Shown piece after piece: positions 39,101 to 50,500 of a stretch of DNA of 64,000 nucleotides. Position 1 is the first letter of the stretch; each line of letters opens with the position of its first letter. The notes beneath the pieces were generated by a model. That model was given only the letters and a program-made list of their open reading frames with translations, had not been told where the DNA came from and made no database searches. Position numbers and translations under genes: made by a program. Origin of the DNA: Triops longicaudatus (taxonomy: Eukaryota; Arthropoda; Branchiopoda; Notostraca; Triopsidae); NCBI GenBank assembly GCA_022885665.1, contig JAGQDJ010000627.1, positions 62,001 to 126,000 of the forward strand. Reading direction: 5' to 3'.

Positions 39101-42100
39101 GTTGTGAATAGAACGTAATGCAATTTGATTCATTTTAAGAACGTGCGGTGGCGAAAGGAGTTCGATGGCGGGGCAAACTTGACTGCAGAAAAGGAATGAC
39201 TGTGCCAAGTTAGGAGTATGTGTGTATAAGTGTGGGTTAAGACGCAAATTGGCTATTAGTGCTTCGGGTGAAGGTTGAATGCGGACCAAAACCGGAGGGT
39301 TTTTGGAGCAGGGCGGTGTTCTCCTGTGAATAAGGGACTCATTATTGTAATTGACCTTTAGGTGGCGCGAAGTAGACAAATTATCCCCTGTCATAAGAGG
39401 AATATCTGCCGGAAAAAGGTTACGTAGCGAAGGGAGAGACCAGTTTGCATGATATTCAACAGTCATGCGGAGTTATCGAAGGGATAATTGCCTTTAATGT
39501 TCCCCTTTCCACATTAGCTAGTACGAGCCGTAAAAGGCCAAGTGCCATTCAGGAAGTCCATCATGAAAAGACTAGTTCATTCAATTACCGCCCCCTTCTA
39601 TGCTCCTGGAACTGCATTCACCATACAGTTCAACCTGACGCGTTGCAACCCCCCTGAAAAGGGGTAAGAATTTTGGCCTAAGTGTTCTTTGTCATTATTT
39701 GACAAGAGTTTGGTCTAGTTTACTCATTATTACCGGTAAATTCAGCTTTCATCATAACATAAAGTCCGTGTAACTGAATAATAACGAATGTGGAACGTAT
39801 ACAAAGAATCTTCCTCGAAAAACGAAAAAATCCTAGATTTCCAACACCTCACTCTTGGAAAGGTCTAAAACAGATTAAAAAAATTTTATTAAAATATTTA
39901 TATAAGTAAATTTGTGAAATTCAACAGATTAAAGTTGTTCAGTAAAATTTCGTTTTATAACGAACTTTCGACCAAAGTCGGCGAATTTTAAAGTCGTGAC
40001 TTCAAGAGTACAACAGTAGTGACTTAAATAATGAATTTCGGGTGTACCGAACCTGTCTGTTACATATGAGTTCGTTATAAGGAGATCCTACTGTAGATGA
40101 ATAAAAATTAAAAATAAAATAAATGCTGTAACCGAGAAATAACCCAAACAGAAATAAGAAAGCAAGTACAAATTTATGTGTAACAGAGACGAAGAAAGTT
40201 CGAGTGTTTCATGTTACGTTTTAACAATCATGCTTCATTACTTGGAGCTTTTCGGGGTTTGGTTTAAAATTTTCTCGACGTTATACTGCTTTGGTGTTCT
40301 CTTGACACATTACACGCTCTTTTGGTTAATAAATGAAGCAAGCTTAGCGTCCATTTCCCGTTAAGTGCTCCGGAGTTGGTATCCTATTAACCTGCGAGTC
40401 TTTTCGATTAACCTTGGTAGTCTACTGGCACCGTGACGTATATACGTATCGGCAACTTCTACCTAGGGATGTTTTGCAACTTCCTGCTATAGGCTTTTTC
40501 GTGATTGAATATGGAAAAATGTGTCAGTTGCGTACTACCGTGTTTGGCAAAGCAGGCAATTGAATCTTAAGTGGCTTCACGATATGTCGGCTTTACGCAA
40601 TGAGATTGCGAAGTTGAAATATTTGGAAAAAAGGAAAAAAAATAATTTTGTGACGTCATTAGTGCATTGAAAAAATAATTTATATTTACTATTCGTATTT
40701 TTTAATTTATGTTAATAAGAATCTTATTTAAATTATCAAAGCATTTCAATAATGGAAACACTTGGTACAGCCAACGTTAGAAAGCTTCGAAATATGCAGT
40801 ACATGGTAAGCGTAAAAGAGTAAAAGCTTGAAAATCGCAGGTTTTCCAGGATGCGTAGCGACGTGGTTTCAGAAGGTGTTCACAGAGGGCGAATGTGTCG
40901 ACAATTCTGGAAACTCCGTGTGATTCGGTACTGTACGCCTGGGGTGTGTAATTTCGTTGCAAAGGAAACGCATTACATATTCATTAGCGCTTTATTAGAT
41001 TTACCCGGTTTGCATATTTTTCAAATGGAGCCGACAAGTTAGGTGAAAAGTTGAGTATTCCGTACTTAGCCTACCGGCATCGCTCTTTTCTGTTACTCGG
41101 CAGGCAGAACACGAAACCTTTTGATCTGGCCTTAGAATCCAGCCGAGCTTTTGATCGCTGCTAAGACCGAAAGTTGAATCCGCCTTAGTTTTCTTCTCCT
41201 TTGATGACGATTTACTTCGCATCCCCCGAACCAACGTCTAGTCGTCGTGACTTGCCTTTCGAATCTTGTGCGATACTCGCTTTTATTCCTCTATAAAGGA
41301 CAACTGTCCGTTTACTGCACTTTGAAGCTTGTCAGATTTTTCCAAGTCTTGTGTAAAAAGTGAGCGAGGGGAGGTTCTGGGAAACAAAGAAGTGGCGGCT
41401 GGTTGTAACGTTGTCTTGATTACAAAAGATCAAAGACGAGTCCGAGCTATGATATGCGACACACCAATCCTTATCGTGTCCCACGCATGGGATCCCTACT
41501 TCAAAACTCATAAGATAACTCATCCTACGAGCGTCCTTTTGTAGCTTGAGCAACCCAAAAAAGTTACTCTTCCGTTAAAAGTCGCTCAAAGCCACGTCGA
41601 AAGTAATGACACCTTCAACATTAGTGGAGGATTCTAGTCGTGGATGGGATGCTTGCAAAGCTCGATAAGAGAAAAGCAAACGGCCCATAGGTTACTTTTG
41701 TTTTCGCTGTGGTTCTTGCCAGGAAAAGTCTCTTTTAAGCCTATACAAAATTCAGGCCAGCGCCTTTGTAACCACGAATAGAATAGCTGGGTTACATTAA
41801 TAAATCTATTAGGGTTATCATGAATGCCAGCCCGCGGACGAAAACAAACGAACGAGGACCAATAAAGATTTTTCTTCCCGAACGGTATGAGTAAACTGGA
41901 CAGAATTAAAACCGATGGCTCTGACATGAATGGGACGGGATATAATAGCTACTTCTTTGTCTTATTGCGTTCTTTTCTACTTGGTAAGACGGAAGACTGG
42001 TTGAAATGCTTCTTTTTCCTTTAGTAACATGACATTGTAATAGAAAAGAAATTCGAATAAATATAGCCGTCTATCTAATACATTATCATGGATACGAAAT

Positions 42101-45100
42101 AAAACAAATACGGGCGCAAGGCAGACTTTTTTACCCTCTGAAATTATAAAAATCTGTTGGAAAATATACTTGGATCTGGATTTACAGTTACAAGTAAAAT
42201 TTCAAGTCAACCGTTTCAGCAATGTAATTAAAATAAAAACTGGCTATTCCGTACGCTGATGATAGCGAAATTATTGACAACAGGCGTGAGACGATATGGT
42301 GTTAATTATTGGGTTATTGGGTTTCCATAGATATAAAAAACTCCAATTCACAGCTTTCTAGGGGTTTCAAGATTTTTTAGAATTTACACTAAAAACTAAG
42401 ACGTGAAAAACACTTGTTTTTCCTTTTTCTTGATATTGTGGTTTTGATTTCTTTTAATGCAAAATTTATTATTTTGTTATTTACTTGTTGTTATCGATTC
42501 ACAGTACAGTGTTCGCTTTAAAACACACAGAGGTTTTCTCTTAAGTTCAAAGGAGTTAAGCAATACCCACGATCAGTGCGTTGTAGTGATTTCCAAAAAG
42601 AAAAATGAACTCGCAGCAGTGCTGACACTTTCCTTCTTGACTTCCTCTCCCCTTTGCAAGGACTTTAAGGGACTGTTGATTAAAGTGCATCGGATCAGTC
42701 TTGATACTTATACTGTGAAGCGAAACATACATTCTACACGAAAAAGATATGAAGACATATATAGCTGAAAAGAAAGGCCGAATTAGTTTAGGGATTTTCC
42801 AAATGTGTATGTTTCGCGGCATGTGACAATGTGATGATTGCCCCCAAGCTTTCGGAATTACTCCGTCCGGTTGGATCGATTTGGGGGTAGTGTACCCTGG
42901 GTAGCATACTTATAGCTACATCCACGGACAAATGGATATGGTAGCACAGGCAGGAAAAAAAAAACAGAGCCAGAGGGAGGAAAAGGCGAATCAGCTTGAC
43001 AGAAAGACAAAGTCCCCGCAAGAAGAACTTGAACCTACATTCCGCAAGTCATTGCACACCACAAAACCCTCGCGAGTTTGCTTAGCCAAGCCTAATGTCC
43101 CGCACCCAGCAAGCCTTTAGCCCAGTAGGTTGGGTGGCTCTGTAATGGCGTGTCCCGAGCTCGGATCATGTCCGGTTCATAAAGCACAAAACCATCAACA
43201 TAGAAAGCCTGCATTTTTCCTCTTACGGACGGAAGATAACTGGGGACTTATTTGGCGAGGCTCGCATTTCTGTTCTATTGTTGTCGCGAGGAAAAACAAT
43301 GCAATGCTTATTACAAGACAGTTCCGGGTTTCTGTGGGTACGTTGCAAAGTACATGTAGCATTCTATTGGGTGTAGTAAAAGGGTATTGGTGAATTTGTT
43401 GGGTACGTTGCATCACATTGACAGTGTCCTGCTCGACTGCAGTACACGCTGTGAAAATAGGGCCGTAAAACGGAAAAAATAAACATCCCCGAGCTTCGTA
43501 GAGCACGCACGCACACTCACGCTGCGGTTTGTGTCAATGGGATATTTCACGTATAGTCAGTTCTAGTGGCCAAACCGAACAGCTGAGAACGTACCCACGC
43601 TGCTGGAGCCAATTCCCGTATGGAAACCGCTTGCCGGAATATGGCTGCCTTCCCTGCAGCCCTTCCCAGCTCACCCCCTTTGGCCCCCTCCCGGAAAACC
43701 ATGTTGAATAGGTATTCTATTATTCCACGGGAAAGGGGAATCTTTTGTAATGATACTTTAGGACTTGGGTACTTTCAAGCTCTTGTAGAAATAATTGGGT
43801 AGGTACTTGTAGCAACATGAGTTTCTGAGATTCTCCGGGCTCGCTCGCTTTCGTTACAAGACCCCAAATAATGAAGCCAGGAATATAAACAAAGTTTGCT
43901 TTTGTTGAACGGAACTTGAGATTGGAACATTTGAAAACTCGTTCTGTTTCTCCTTTGAGAAAACTGGCCCATAAAGACTTGAAAGCAAAAACAGGGTTAC
44001 GTTGACCGTCAAGCGAAGACAAATTGTTCGGCTCCGTAGCCTTCCCACCCCTCCATTTTCGGTAAATTGTAAGCTTAAATGTCGGGTATTGCTTACGAGT
44101 ACACTACAAAGAAGATAGTTGAGTTCAATAGGGGAGCCCCCAACGCCAAATCTGATGTGAAAATCGGATAATGGGCGGAAATCCTTGTCCTATTTTATTC
44201 TGTTACTTACAAGTATCAGAGCGGTTTAGCTCTTTGATTGCGACATCCCAAAGATTTCATAGCTAATCTTCAAATGACATTCGGGTATCGGGGAATTTGT
44301 TATTTATTTAATTGTTTTAAATTATTTATTTTTTCTATAAGTTACTTCTAAATATGGAAAATTGTATCTGTCTTGCGAGAATCGTTTGTTGTTTAACAAT
44401 TATACTTGTGTGAACACTAATATTTTTAAAATTTCCGTTCTTGCATTCTGAAAGTTAGTGCCTCAATTTTAAACTATAACGTTTTGGATTATAATCATTG
44501 TATAAATGATAGTCATGCAGTTTTCTATACTCCAAATTTGTAGTGAAGTTGAATGTGTTTTTTTATTAGTCATAAAGTTAGGTTGGGTTTCCACTGCCAT
44601 CTTAACACGTGTTACTGAGCAACTTACCGTAATACTTCAGCTTGTTAACACGTTCTTCCGATACCCACAGTAGCAAACATATTATAAGTGACCTAAATAA
44701 GCGTTTGCGAGCGAAACTACCGTTGCCTGCAATATTTCCTCCGTTATATGTGTTAAGATGGCAGTGGAAACGCAGCCTTAGTGAGAAGGTACCGTAAAAA
44801 CGTCCACAAGTGGGAAACGCGGAATTTGTGCCCCGTTCTCTCAATATTCTCGTTGGAAAATGCATTAAATTGCGGAAATAACTTAGGCCGCCGTAACAGG
44901 CTGCTGTGGTGTATAAAGGCATTTAAATATGTCTCCGGTCGAAGTACCGAGTGCGAATGTGTAGCTCTCCTATTGCTGGTCGTCTTTCTAAACAGGTGGT
45001 CTGGGTTGAAAAATTAACTCCATTTGCATACTACCCCCCGGTCGTTAAACTTCGAGGATGAGAGCGTACGCGCTGCTACGATGCAGCCAAAGCAGCACTG

Positions 45101-47599
45101 AAGTAAAACACTTCCTCTCCCGGAAAAAAGACAATGGGGGTGAGGGGAATCCTTTTCACTTTTGCTAGGGAAATTGAGTCAAATTTATTGGTACGTATTA
45201 TAAGCACGTACTGGGAGCAAAGTGTAGCTATGTTTCTTGTGAAAATTACCAACGTGTGTGTATGTGGAAGAGTAGAGAGAGCAAGCGAGCCAAGTCCTCT
45301 AGGTTGCTTTATGTAGCGTGGGAATATCTGCATCAGGCGTCGGAACCACCCTTAACAACTCACCTTTAACCCTTTATGACTCTGGTCTAATGTAACCCAG
45401 CCTATGTACTTTTTCTTCATTTGCGTTTAATTTGTAACTATACTATCTCTTTCCGAGCGTAATTATTTTTCTCCACTGATCCGCCACATGGGGCAATGCA
45501 ACGACGTTGTACCAGCTCCGGAAGCTTCGAGTCCCCTATCTAAGTGCTTTGTATAGCTTGATAGTAGTTAACAACGCCGACAGTTTGTTCTTTAGGTACG
45601 TTTACAACGTACCCTGATATCCTTTTTGGGCCAGTGATCAAGAAGTATAAAAGCTACTATGACCGTGTTGGTACTTGCGCGCATGGAAGGAAAGCTGCAG
45701 AAATTCGGGGGGCAAAGGACAATTTAAAGAGCACACGAGAGGTGTATCGAAGAATAAATAACAAAAGAAGAGAGAAAAGCTCGTTTGAAAAAGACAGTTG
45801 CATTGCAGTGAATCGCTATTTATCGTGTACATCTCTGCGTGTATTCGTGGTTGATTATAATTGTTCCGTCCGCGTAGGTTATGGTCTGTAGGTTGAAGAC
45901 CATATTCTGACAGGTGAGGCGGGGTTATGCGTGTTATATTTCTCAGTAAGTGGTGAGAGGAGAAGGCGAACGGAAAAGGGAAAAAACGGCGGGAATGACG
46001 GCAGACGGCGCAGGCATAAATTGTTGGGCCTGGCAAATGCCTGTTCTTCCCGCAACGTGCGGCTCTATAACATATGCTAATACACCGTACTTACGACTAT
46101 TGATATTCCAAGAGAACTTAGGGAGGACGGACGGCTGCTCGTTTACGGGGAACTACCCGAAACGACCCTTTCGAGGCGAAGTACAAAAAAGGAAAGAAGA
46201 CTGTATTGGAACGAGGGAAAAATACATAAGCCTTGGGAAAAAATGCGGTAAAAAAGGCCCAAGTTCCCTGATATCATAAAAACAAAGTGTCTGTAAAGAG
46301 TCCTGTTAATATCATTGCTTTTTCTAAAACTTGAGGTAGGTGTAGAGCCGAAAAAAGACGCCTAGGGGCGTCTACTCAAGTTTAAAATTAAAGTGGCCTG
46401 AAATACGATTTTTTATGATTTATTTTTGGGTTTGTTTATTATTTTTTTTTTTAAGTCTCCCTTACGTGCGTTTTGTGTCGTATAAACGGGATACTTTTTT
46501 CTGCTCGTTGGGCTTGCAAAGTGGTGGTGGAAGACTACACACCTGCCCGAAACTACTGGAAGCGAAAGTGTATGTAAGCCGCTTAGCTGTCGAGCTCCCG
46601 AACCGTACGGAGGAGCTGTCTTGGCTTCTCGGTTTCCTGAGTAACGGAAAATCTTTTTTACGAACGCAACGAGCAAATGCAATGACCTTGTTCTCTTCCT
46701 GTCTCTCTTTGCTGGCTACTCTTGGAGCTTTTCTCTTGGAAGAGAAAATCCTGTACAACTTAGTGCAATTCTTGGTCAAGCCTCTCGTGAAGGAGCTTGT
46801 TGCGTTGACGACCGTTAGCAGCTCCAAAATCCTTCACAAATCTGTTCGGGTTTATTTTCTTCTTCTTGAAGGGTTCCTTCACAACCATCTGGAATTCAAA
46901 CCCATTTTTAACGTTGAATTTCAGCGCTGTTCTTAACCACACAAGATTACAAATCTTTCCATTCACTTAAATGTATTCTATTAGAATTTTTTTTTAATCT
47001 CTTTAGAACGAATTGTCTACTATGGTAGACTTTGTCTAAGGTCAAGAGTTATGCATATATAAAAAATCTTGTGATATAAAGGACTTGCAATATGCCGAAC
47101 AGTTTCCCGGTTGACAGGAATTTCGTCGTAACGGAATTTTACTGTAATAATTCTCGTTGTAACTGGCGTCCGTAATAGACGGATTGTAAGGTCTTTGGTT
47201 GCGTAAATATATTAGAAAAAGCTTCAGTTTGAACGAAGGTTTGCTACACTGAACAGTTTTCATTTATACTCGGATGTTCGTTGTAAATTCTGCAAAAATT
47301 TCTGTGATGCGTTTTTGTTGCAATTTTCTAGTGTATTTCCATCACAACATTTTCTCGTATATTTTTTCTAACAATAGTGCATAATAATGCATACTACTAC
47401 TACTACTAATAATAAAAATAACAATAATATAATAATAAAAATAATAGTAAAAATAAAAACAAAAATAATAAAAAAGATAATAATTTTTATTCTTGTATTA
47501 CAGCCCGCTAGTGATCCGTATTGCTTCGTGGAGTTTAGCGAACATCAATCCGCTGCTGCAGCTTTGGCAGCTATGAACAAACGACACTGCCTGGGCAAG
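24154..47599 (+). CDS. TIAR (Rox8-like): TIA-1/TIAR/Rox8 RNA-binding protein, 5' part (RRM1); continues beyond window
   Basis: TIA-family proteins bind U-rich RNA through three RRMs, promote U1 snRNP recruitment at weak donors, repress translation and seed stress granules. Four coding exons are visible: 24154-24168 (M-A-N-S-P), 24421-24458, 24839-24935 and 47504-47599. They join in phase to give PRTLYVGNLDPSVTED, then the rest of a complete first RRM with RNP2 (LYVGNL) and RNP1-like DPYCFVEF, ending AAMNKRHCLGK. This matches vertebrate TIAR and insect Rox8 in length and order, without gaps. The next family segment (EVKVNWAT...) and RRM2/RRM3 were not found before 64000, so the gene runs off the window. 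Donors are GTAATT, GTAAGT, GTAAGA and GTAAGT. The third intron is 22,568 bp and contains another gene. Confidence 0.93.
27118..27191. repeat. (ATT)n microsatellite, long
   Basis: About 24 uninterrupted TTA/ATT triplets inside the TIAR intron. The poly-Tyr reading frame across it is an artefact. Confidence 0.97.
32367..32477 (+). repeat. Dispersed repeat, copy 2
   Basis: Aligns with 7-117 in the same orientation. It is preceded by about 200 bp (from 32157) unusually rich in the words GAATG, GCGAA and GAGCG, which may belong to the same element. No open frame with a transposase or reverse transcriptase signature is present. Confidence 0.7.
33146..33162. repeat. Short (GA)n repeat
   Basis: About 8.5 GA units within the TIAR intron. 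GA tracts in arthropods can bind GAGA-type factors, but nothing else here points to a promoter. Confidence 0.85.
35277..35332. repeat. 28 bp tandem duplication
   Basis: Two adjacent units (35277-35304 and 35305-35332), starting GACAATTGTTAAACC, differ at a single base (GAATTC versus GAGTTC). This is a recent local duplication, about 1.1 kb upstream of the nested secreted gene. Confidence 0.95.
35576..35740. repeat. CAGTA...TACTG MITE-like element, degenerate copy
   Basis: The left end is CGGTAGAGTCTG then TATAACGACC, followed by CCGGACCAGAAA and GGTATATCCGAAG. The right end is GACAGTTCGTTATGA ending TTTCTG. The motif order matches the copies at 39940 and 63223. Confidence 0.55.
35870..36048. 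repeat. Fragments of the same element family
   Basis: Two right-end type pieces: CGTTATTGCGAGATTTTACGG ending near 35893, and CAGTTCGTTATAACAATA...TTCTACTG ending at 36048. Internal words TTACATAACTC match the copy at 63223. The boundaries between fragments are uncertain. Confidence 0.45.
36065..36211. repeat. CAGTA...TACTG-family element next to the nested gene
   Basis: The left end is TACTAAAATCTCGTTATTGC then ATCAGGACCAG. The right end is AAAATAGCGAGATTCTATT, the inverse of the left. It ends about 185 bp before the start codon of the secreted-protein gene. Confidence 0.55.
36231..36239 (+). promoter_or_regulatory. Weak TATA-like candidate for the nested gene
   Basis: CATAAAAAG lies about 160 bp upstream of the ATG, with an initiator-like TTCTTAGT about 30 bp downstream. 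The spacing is right, but the motif match is imperfect. Confidence 0.22.
36396..37637 (+). CDS. Secreted Pro/Gln/Tyr-rich protein, 413 residues, nested in a TIAR intron
   Basis: A single open exon with an ATG and TAA stop. GC content and codon use are clearly higher and more gene-like than the surrounding intron. Residues 1-19 form a typical signal peptide (hydrophobic core YLPFLLLVAY, small residues at the cleavage site). Then come an acidic/neutral stretch with a KR at 55-56, a Pro/Gln/Tyr-rich low-complexity middle (about 125-230) with a run of six Gln at 165-170, an IRWTYGQWTPMYEGG patch (243-257), a less repetitive block NIDFGNVFDGLGSNMN (274-289), a dibasic YRRS (310-313), and a basic C-terminal part ending FAPDRR. 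There are no further membrane segments and essentially no Cys. The composition suggests extracellular matrix, cuticle, silk/adhesive or eggshell protein; I do not recognise the family. Context TTAG-G-ATG leaves room for a leader intron ending just before the start. Confidence 0.88.
   Translation: MGSWYLPFLLLVAYHQAQGASIAPVDSQYGYYYVAQPSPSRQGAFAELNPTGIAKRAWRNPFATILGNRPGADQEKDRLDGDTGAIINVQDSHLLPDALIHQQFLKPQLEAQGFSGGHIVAGPFPVPLSKLPKPPQKQQQPVRPPTQYYWNQPSQQYPQPVYTLQQQQQQASAPQPVNIQPYSNIGVKAPQPVSPRPSYTAQQSQVLYKGSVAPAAPPAKYQQYYSPPADTASESHAAAAPAIRWTYGQWTPMYEGGASVPKHQEVVSDADLQNIDFGNVFDGLGSNMNAAAFLGNLNYLDPNAAGKVPYRRSVEPVKKYVESVSKKPYYVKPTTAKPDLEGESQIITAHSAGILSSKVSRLGQGSGRYVGRVLPAYPEPEKQTPAAAVAVNHDSTLSLSSVGYTLRFAPDRR
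37638..39939. other. TIAR intron downstream of the nested gene
   Basis: It should contain the 3' untranslated region of the nested gene, but I saw no clean AATAAA within 500 bp of its stop. It includes a long minus-strand open frame described separately. Otherwise unique AT-rich DNA. Confidence 0.5.
38933..39466 (-). other. Unassigned 177-residue open frame
   Basis: ATG-initiated on the minus strand (MTVEYHANWSLPSL...) and open for 178 codons, which is long for DNA of this base composition. The composition is not obviously repetitive except for a Lys/Glu-rich end read from a T/C-rich tract. No domain, signal peptide or splice context is convincing. It may be chance or a decayed gene. Confidence 0.15.
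39940..40093. repeat. CAGTA...TACTG MITE-like element, best two-ended copy
   Basis: The left terminus CAGTAAAATTTCG...TATAACGAAC and the right terminus, read on the minus strand as CAGTAGGATCTC then CTTATAACGAAC, are clear inverted repeats of about 25 bp. The element is 154 bp and non-coding. The flanks (TT on the left, TA on the right) do not show an intact TA duplication. Confidence 0.7.
40094..44580. other. TIAR intron DNA, no gene seen
   Basis: No exon-like frame with recognisable protein. It contains a TGACGTCA palindrome at 40651-40658 and otherwise unique, AT-rich sequence. Confidence 0.5.
44581..44777. mobile_element. Complete Tourist-like (PIF/Harbinger-type) MITE, 197 bp
   Basis: Terminal inverted repeats of 28 bp, at 44581-44608 and 44750-44777, match at 26 of 28 positions, with core GTTTCCACTGCCATC. 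They are flanked by perfect TTA trinucleotides at 44578-44580 and 44778-44780. A 3 bp TTA/TWA duplication is the hallmark of PIF/Harbinger insertions. The 141 bp interior has no open frame, so it is non-autonomous and would need transposase from elsewhere. Both ends and the duplication are intact, so the insertion is fairly young. Confidence 0.82.
46415..46936 (+). other. Unassigned 173-residue open frame
   Basis: ATG-initiated frame just upstream of TIAR exon 4, on the same strand. The N-terminus is strongly hydrophobic (MIYFWVCLLFFFLSLP), like a signal peptide or membrane anchor, followed by Leu-rich sequence. The minus strand is also open for 121 codons over the same DNA, so the region simply has few stops. 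I recognise no family. It could be a second small nested gene or chance. Confidence 0.2.
47088..47144. repeat. Right-end fragment of the CAGTA...TACTG family
   Basis: On the minus strand it begins CAGTAAAATTCCGTTACGACG, then ACCGGGAAACTGTTCGGCATA, the same order as other copies. It is 360 bp upstream of TIAR exon 4. Confidence 0.55.
47385..47490. repeat. Low-complexity ACT/AAT tract before TIAR exon 4
   Basis: Five ACT triplets pass into irregular AAT/AAAAT repeats that run up to the pyrimidine tract and CAG acceptor (47501-47503) of exon 4. The acceptor itself (TTTTTATTCTTGTATTACAG) is good. Confidence 0.85.
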
Positions 47600-50500
47600 G
47601 TAAGTTCATTCTCGCTTTCTCTTTCTTCGGCTTGCTTCCCCATTTTCCCCAGTGTGATGGACCAAGTGGTTTCAGCCGTTCTTGTCACTCGAGCTATAGG
47701 CCTACTTTGACCCTTGTGGCTATGACACGCCGAACAAAAGCGGCAGTGAAGCATAGCACGCTGAATGCTAGGTTGAAACACCAAAGGGTGTTTTGACCCC
47801 TACACGTAAGTAACCTTATCCAATGGGCATTTCCTCTGGATGACATAAAGGGCCTGGCACGATAATTGGTAACCTCCCAACAATAGGATAAAGAGTGGGA
47901 AAAATGCGACTCGAAACACTTCCTCTGCTTTGGCGTCGTAGCAGAAAAGTTTTTCCAAGATCTTGATCATAAGACTTTTTGTGTACAGTGAGCACACGGA
48001 AGTGTACCATCACTCATTCCCTTTTAGTTTTTGGTGATAACCAAGAAAATACTTTTTTGGGGTTGAAATTTTAGCGTGTGCTGCGTGTTGGCTTGCTTTT
48101 TTTATGGTCTACGGTTGGAAGGCTTTTCTTTGGTTTTCCAAGGAAGGAAGAGCGGCAGCACCCATGGTATTTCTTCGAACATGTAATACATAAGAAGCTT
48201 TCTTGCCCTGTGACACATTTTTTATCACCCCTGGAGAAATCGCTTGTTCTTGAGTTTGATACCTAAGAGGTCTGCGTGTCAACCTCTTTGTTGCCCCGCT
48301 CAGTAGATATTCTGGGTATTCGGCACGAAGTGCAGAAATACGGTTGCTTAGGCCTATACATGATTTCCTTAGAAATATTGGAGAAACTGCGTAGAAATGG
48401 TAAAAATACAGGAAAAAGAAATAATTATAAAAGAAACGCCATTAGTGTATTGGACAATTGTGAATTCTTTGGAAACGTGAACCGAAAGATAGCGTAATGG
48501 GGACGGCAATGTAATAAAACATCTCGGACAAACTTGAGGCTTGGATTTCAGCGAGTTTGGTCTACTTCCGCAAGCAGGTTTGGTTGATTTAAGAATGCTG
48601 GAGGTTCGTGGGTATCTATTAAGAATGGAACTATGCCAGGTTTGCAACAAATCCCGATTTAAAAGTCCTGAAACTCTTATATTCAAGAATTAAAAGGTTA
48701 ATTCAGGTTTAATGGAATTCTATTTTGTGTTAAAGTTTATATCTCTGAAAAATTAATAGTGGTGAAGAAAGAAAGCGATCTCCATCATATATGGGTCTGC
48801 TTTTAGTGTCGAAGTACATATTTCTGCTACACGAATGCATGAATAGCTAACGAGTCGGGATAATTGCTCTTGTACTGTACGAAAGTCCCAGAATGGAAGA
48901 TGGTGACAGGCTTTTCGGAGAATCCATTTCGTGTCAAGACTTAGGACTTTGTTCGGGCAACTGCACAATAGTGACAACGTAGGAACTGAATGTATTGCTT
49001 TTCATATTTAATTACTTTTGGTGTCTCATGACTTATGAGTGGCAAGGACCAGCCGGAATCGGATGAGGGGCTTTGACTTGTGAACGCGGTCTTTCCAACT
49101 TTTAAGGGTTGTTATGACAGCTAATCCCTGCCATTGCTGTTTCGAAATGCCGAAAGCGACTTGAGCAATACGAGATCAAGTATGTAAAAGTCAGTCATCT
49201 AAAGAACTACGTGAACATGTATTTCTTACTTGCCATAGAATATTCGAGTGATTTTTGGTCCGTTTGGATTTTTTTTTTTGAATTTGTTCAATGTTACGTT
49301 TTGCTTTTGTAACCAAACCTAGCCAAAATTATTCGCTTTGAATTAATTTTCTTCCCGTAGGGAATTGCATTTGTGTGTCTGTCTTTGAAACTTGTAATGA
49401 GTTTTGATTTGTAGCAGTGCTGTGTTTTCTAGCTTATCTTACATTTGGCTGACCCGAAACTCCACGTTTTGCCTCGCGAGATGTCTGACAGTAAGGTACA
49501 GTACTGAAAGTTTGTTGGAAGCTCAGAAAACAGCTTTTGAAGGATAAATCTTGCATGTGCATTCTCGGTGACAGTGGCCCTATCGAGAAAGCTTTCAGCG
49601 TTTCAAGTGAAGAAGGGCGCATAAAATACGTCGGCTCCTCTTTGCCGGTCCTTCATTTCTTTTTCTGCCATTTGGACAACACAACTATGATACTTAGGGT
49701 ACACTTACTCCACACAATTCCTAATGCATTTTTATTACAATTTGCCGCCTAGCCAATAAGAATCAACTTTTGTGTCGCAAAAACAATTTATTCTTATAAT
49801 ATTGAAACGCACTAAACCTTAAATATAACTCAGAACTCATTCGTACTTACACTCGCACATCTTTTCTTCTTTTTTTTTTACCAATCACGTAAAAGACGTT
49901 TACTGTAGACGGATTTTGAACATTTTGTATTCTTTACCTTGTGAATAAGTGAGCTTTAGGTTTTTGTGACAAAGCTTTGTCGTTATGCCAACTTGCCGTT
50001 AGATAATTTTGTTAGCCTGGATTACCGGGAAGCATTGTCTAAAGAATTTGTTTAAGAAAGAAAGAAAGGGCCTTTGAAACCTTGTGATGACTTTTTTTCG
50101 ACGCTAATTGAGTAGTAGGACGTAAAGGGAGTTGACAGCTTGTTCCCCGTAGCTTTTTTGTCTGCCTGGATGCAGATTGACGAAATGAGTGCTGTCAGGG
50201 GCAGGTGTATATAAAAGGCAGAGCCATGTTCTTTTTAGAGGGTTGGAACAGCGTTCGGGGCCAAAGAAAGTGATCAGGATAGGTCTAATCGCGTTACGGG
50301 GATTCGGAGCTACGCTGAATTCGGAAATTGTATATGCTGTGGGGTCTCTTTGCTTTATGTATGCACTCATGCATAGCTGGTGGCTTGGGTCTTGGGTATG
50401 GCCCCGAGATTCAGTTTGAGGGGTGTCTTTTTTTTCTCGTCGTGGCCCAGTAAGGGAAAACAGAAACGTTATTTTGACTTCAGTGACAGGTGTCGACATT

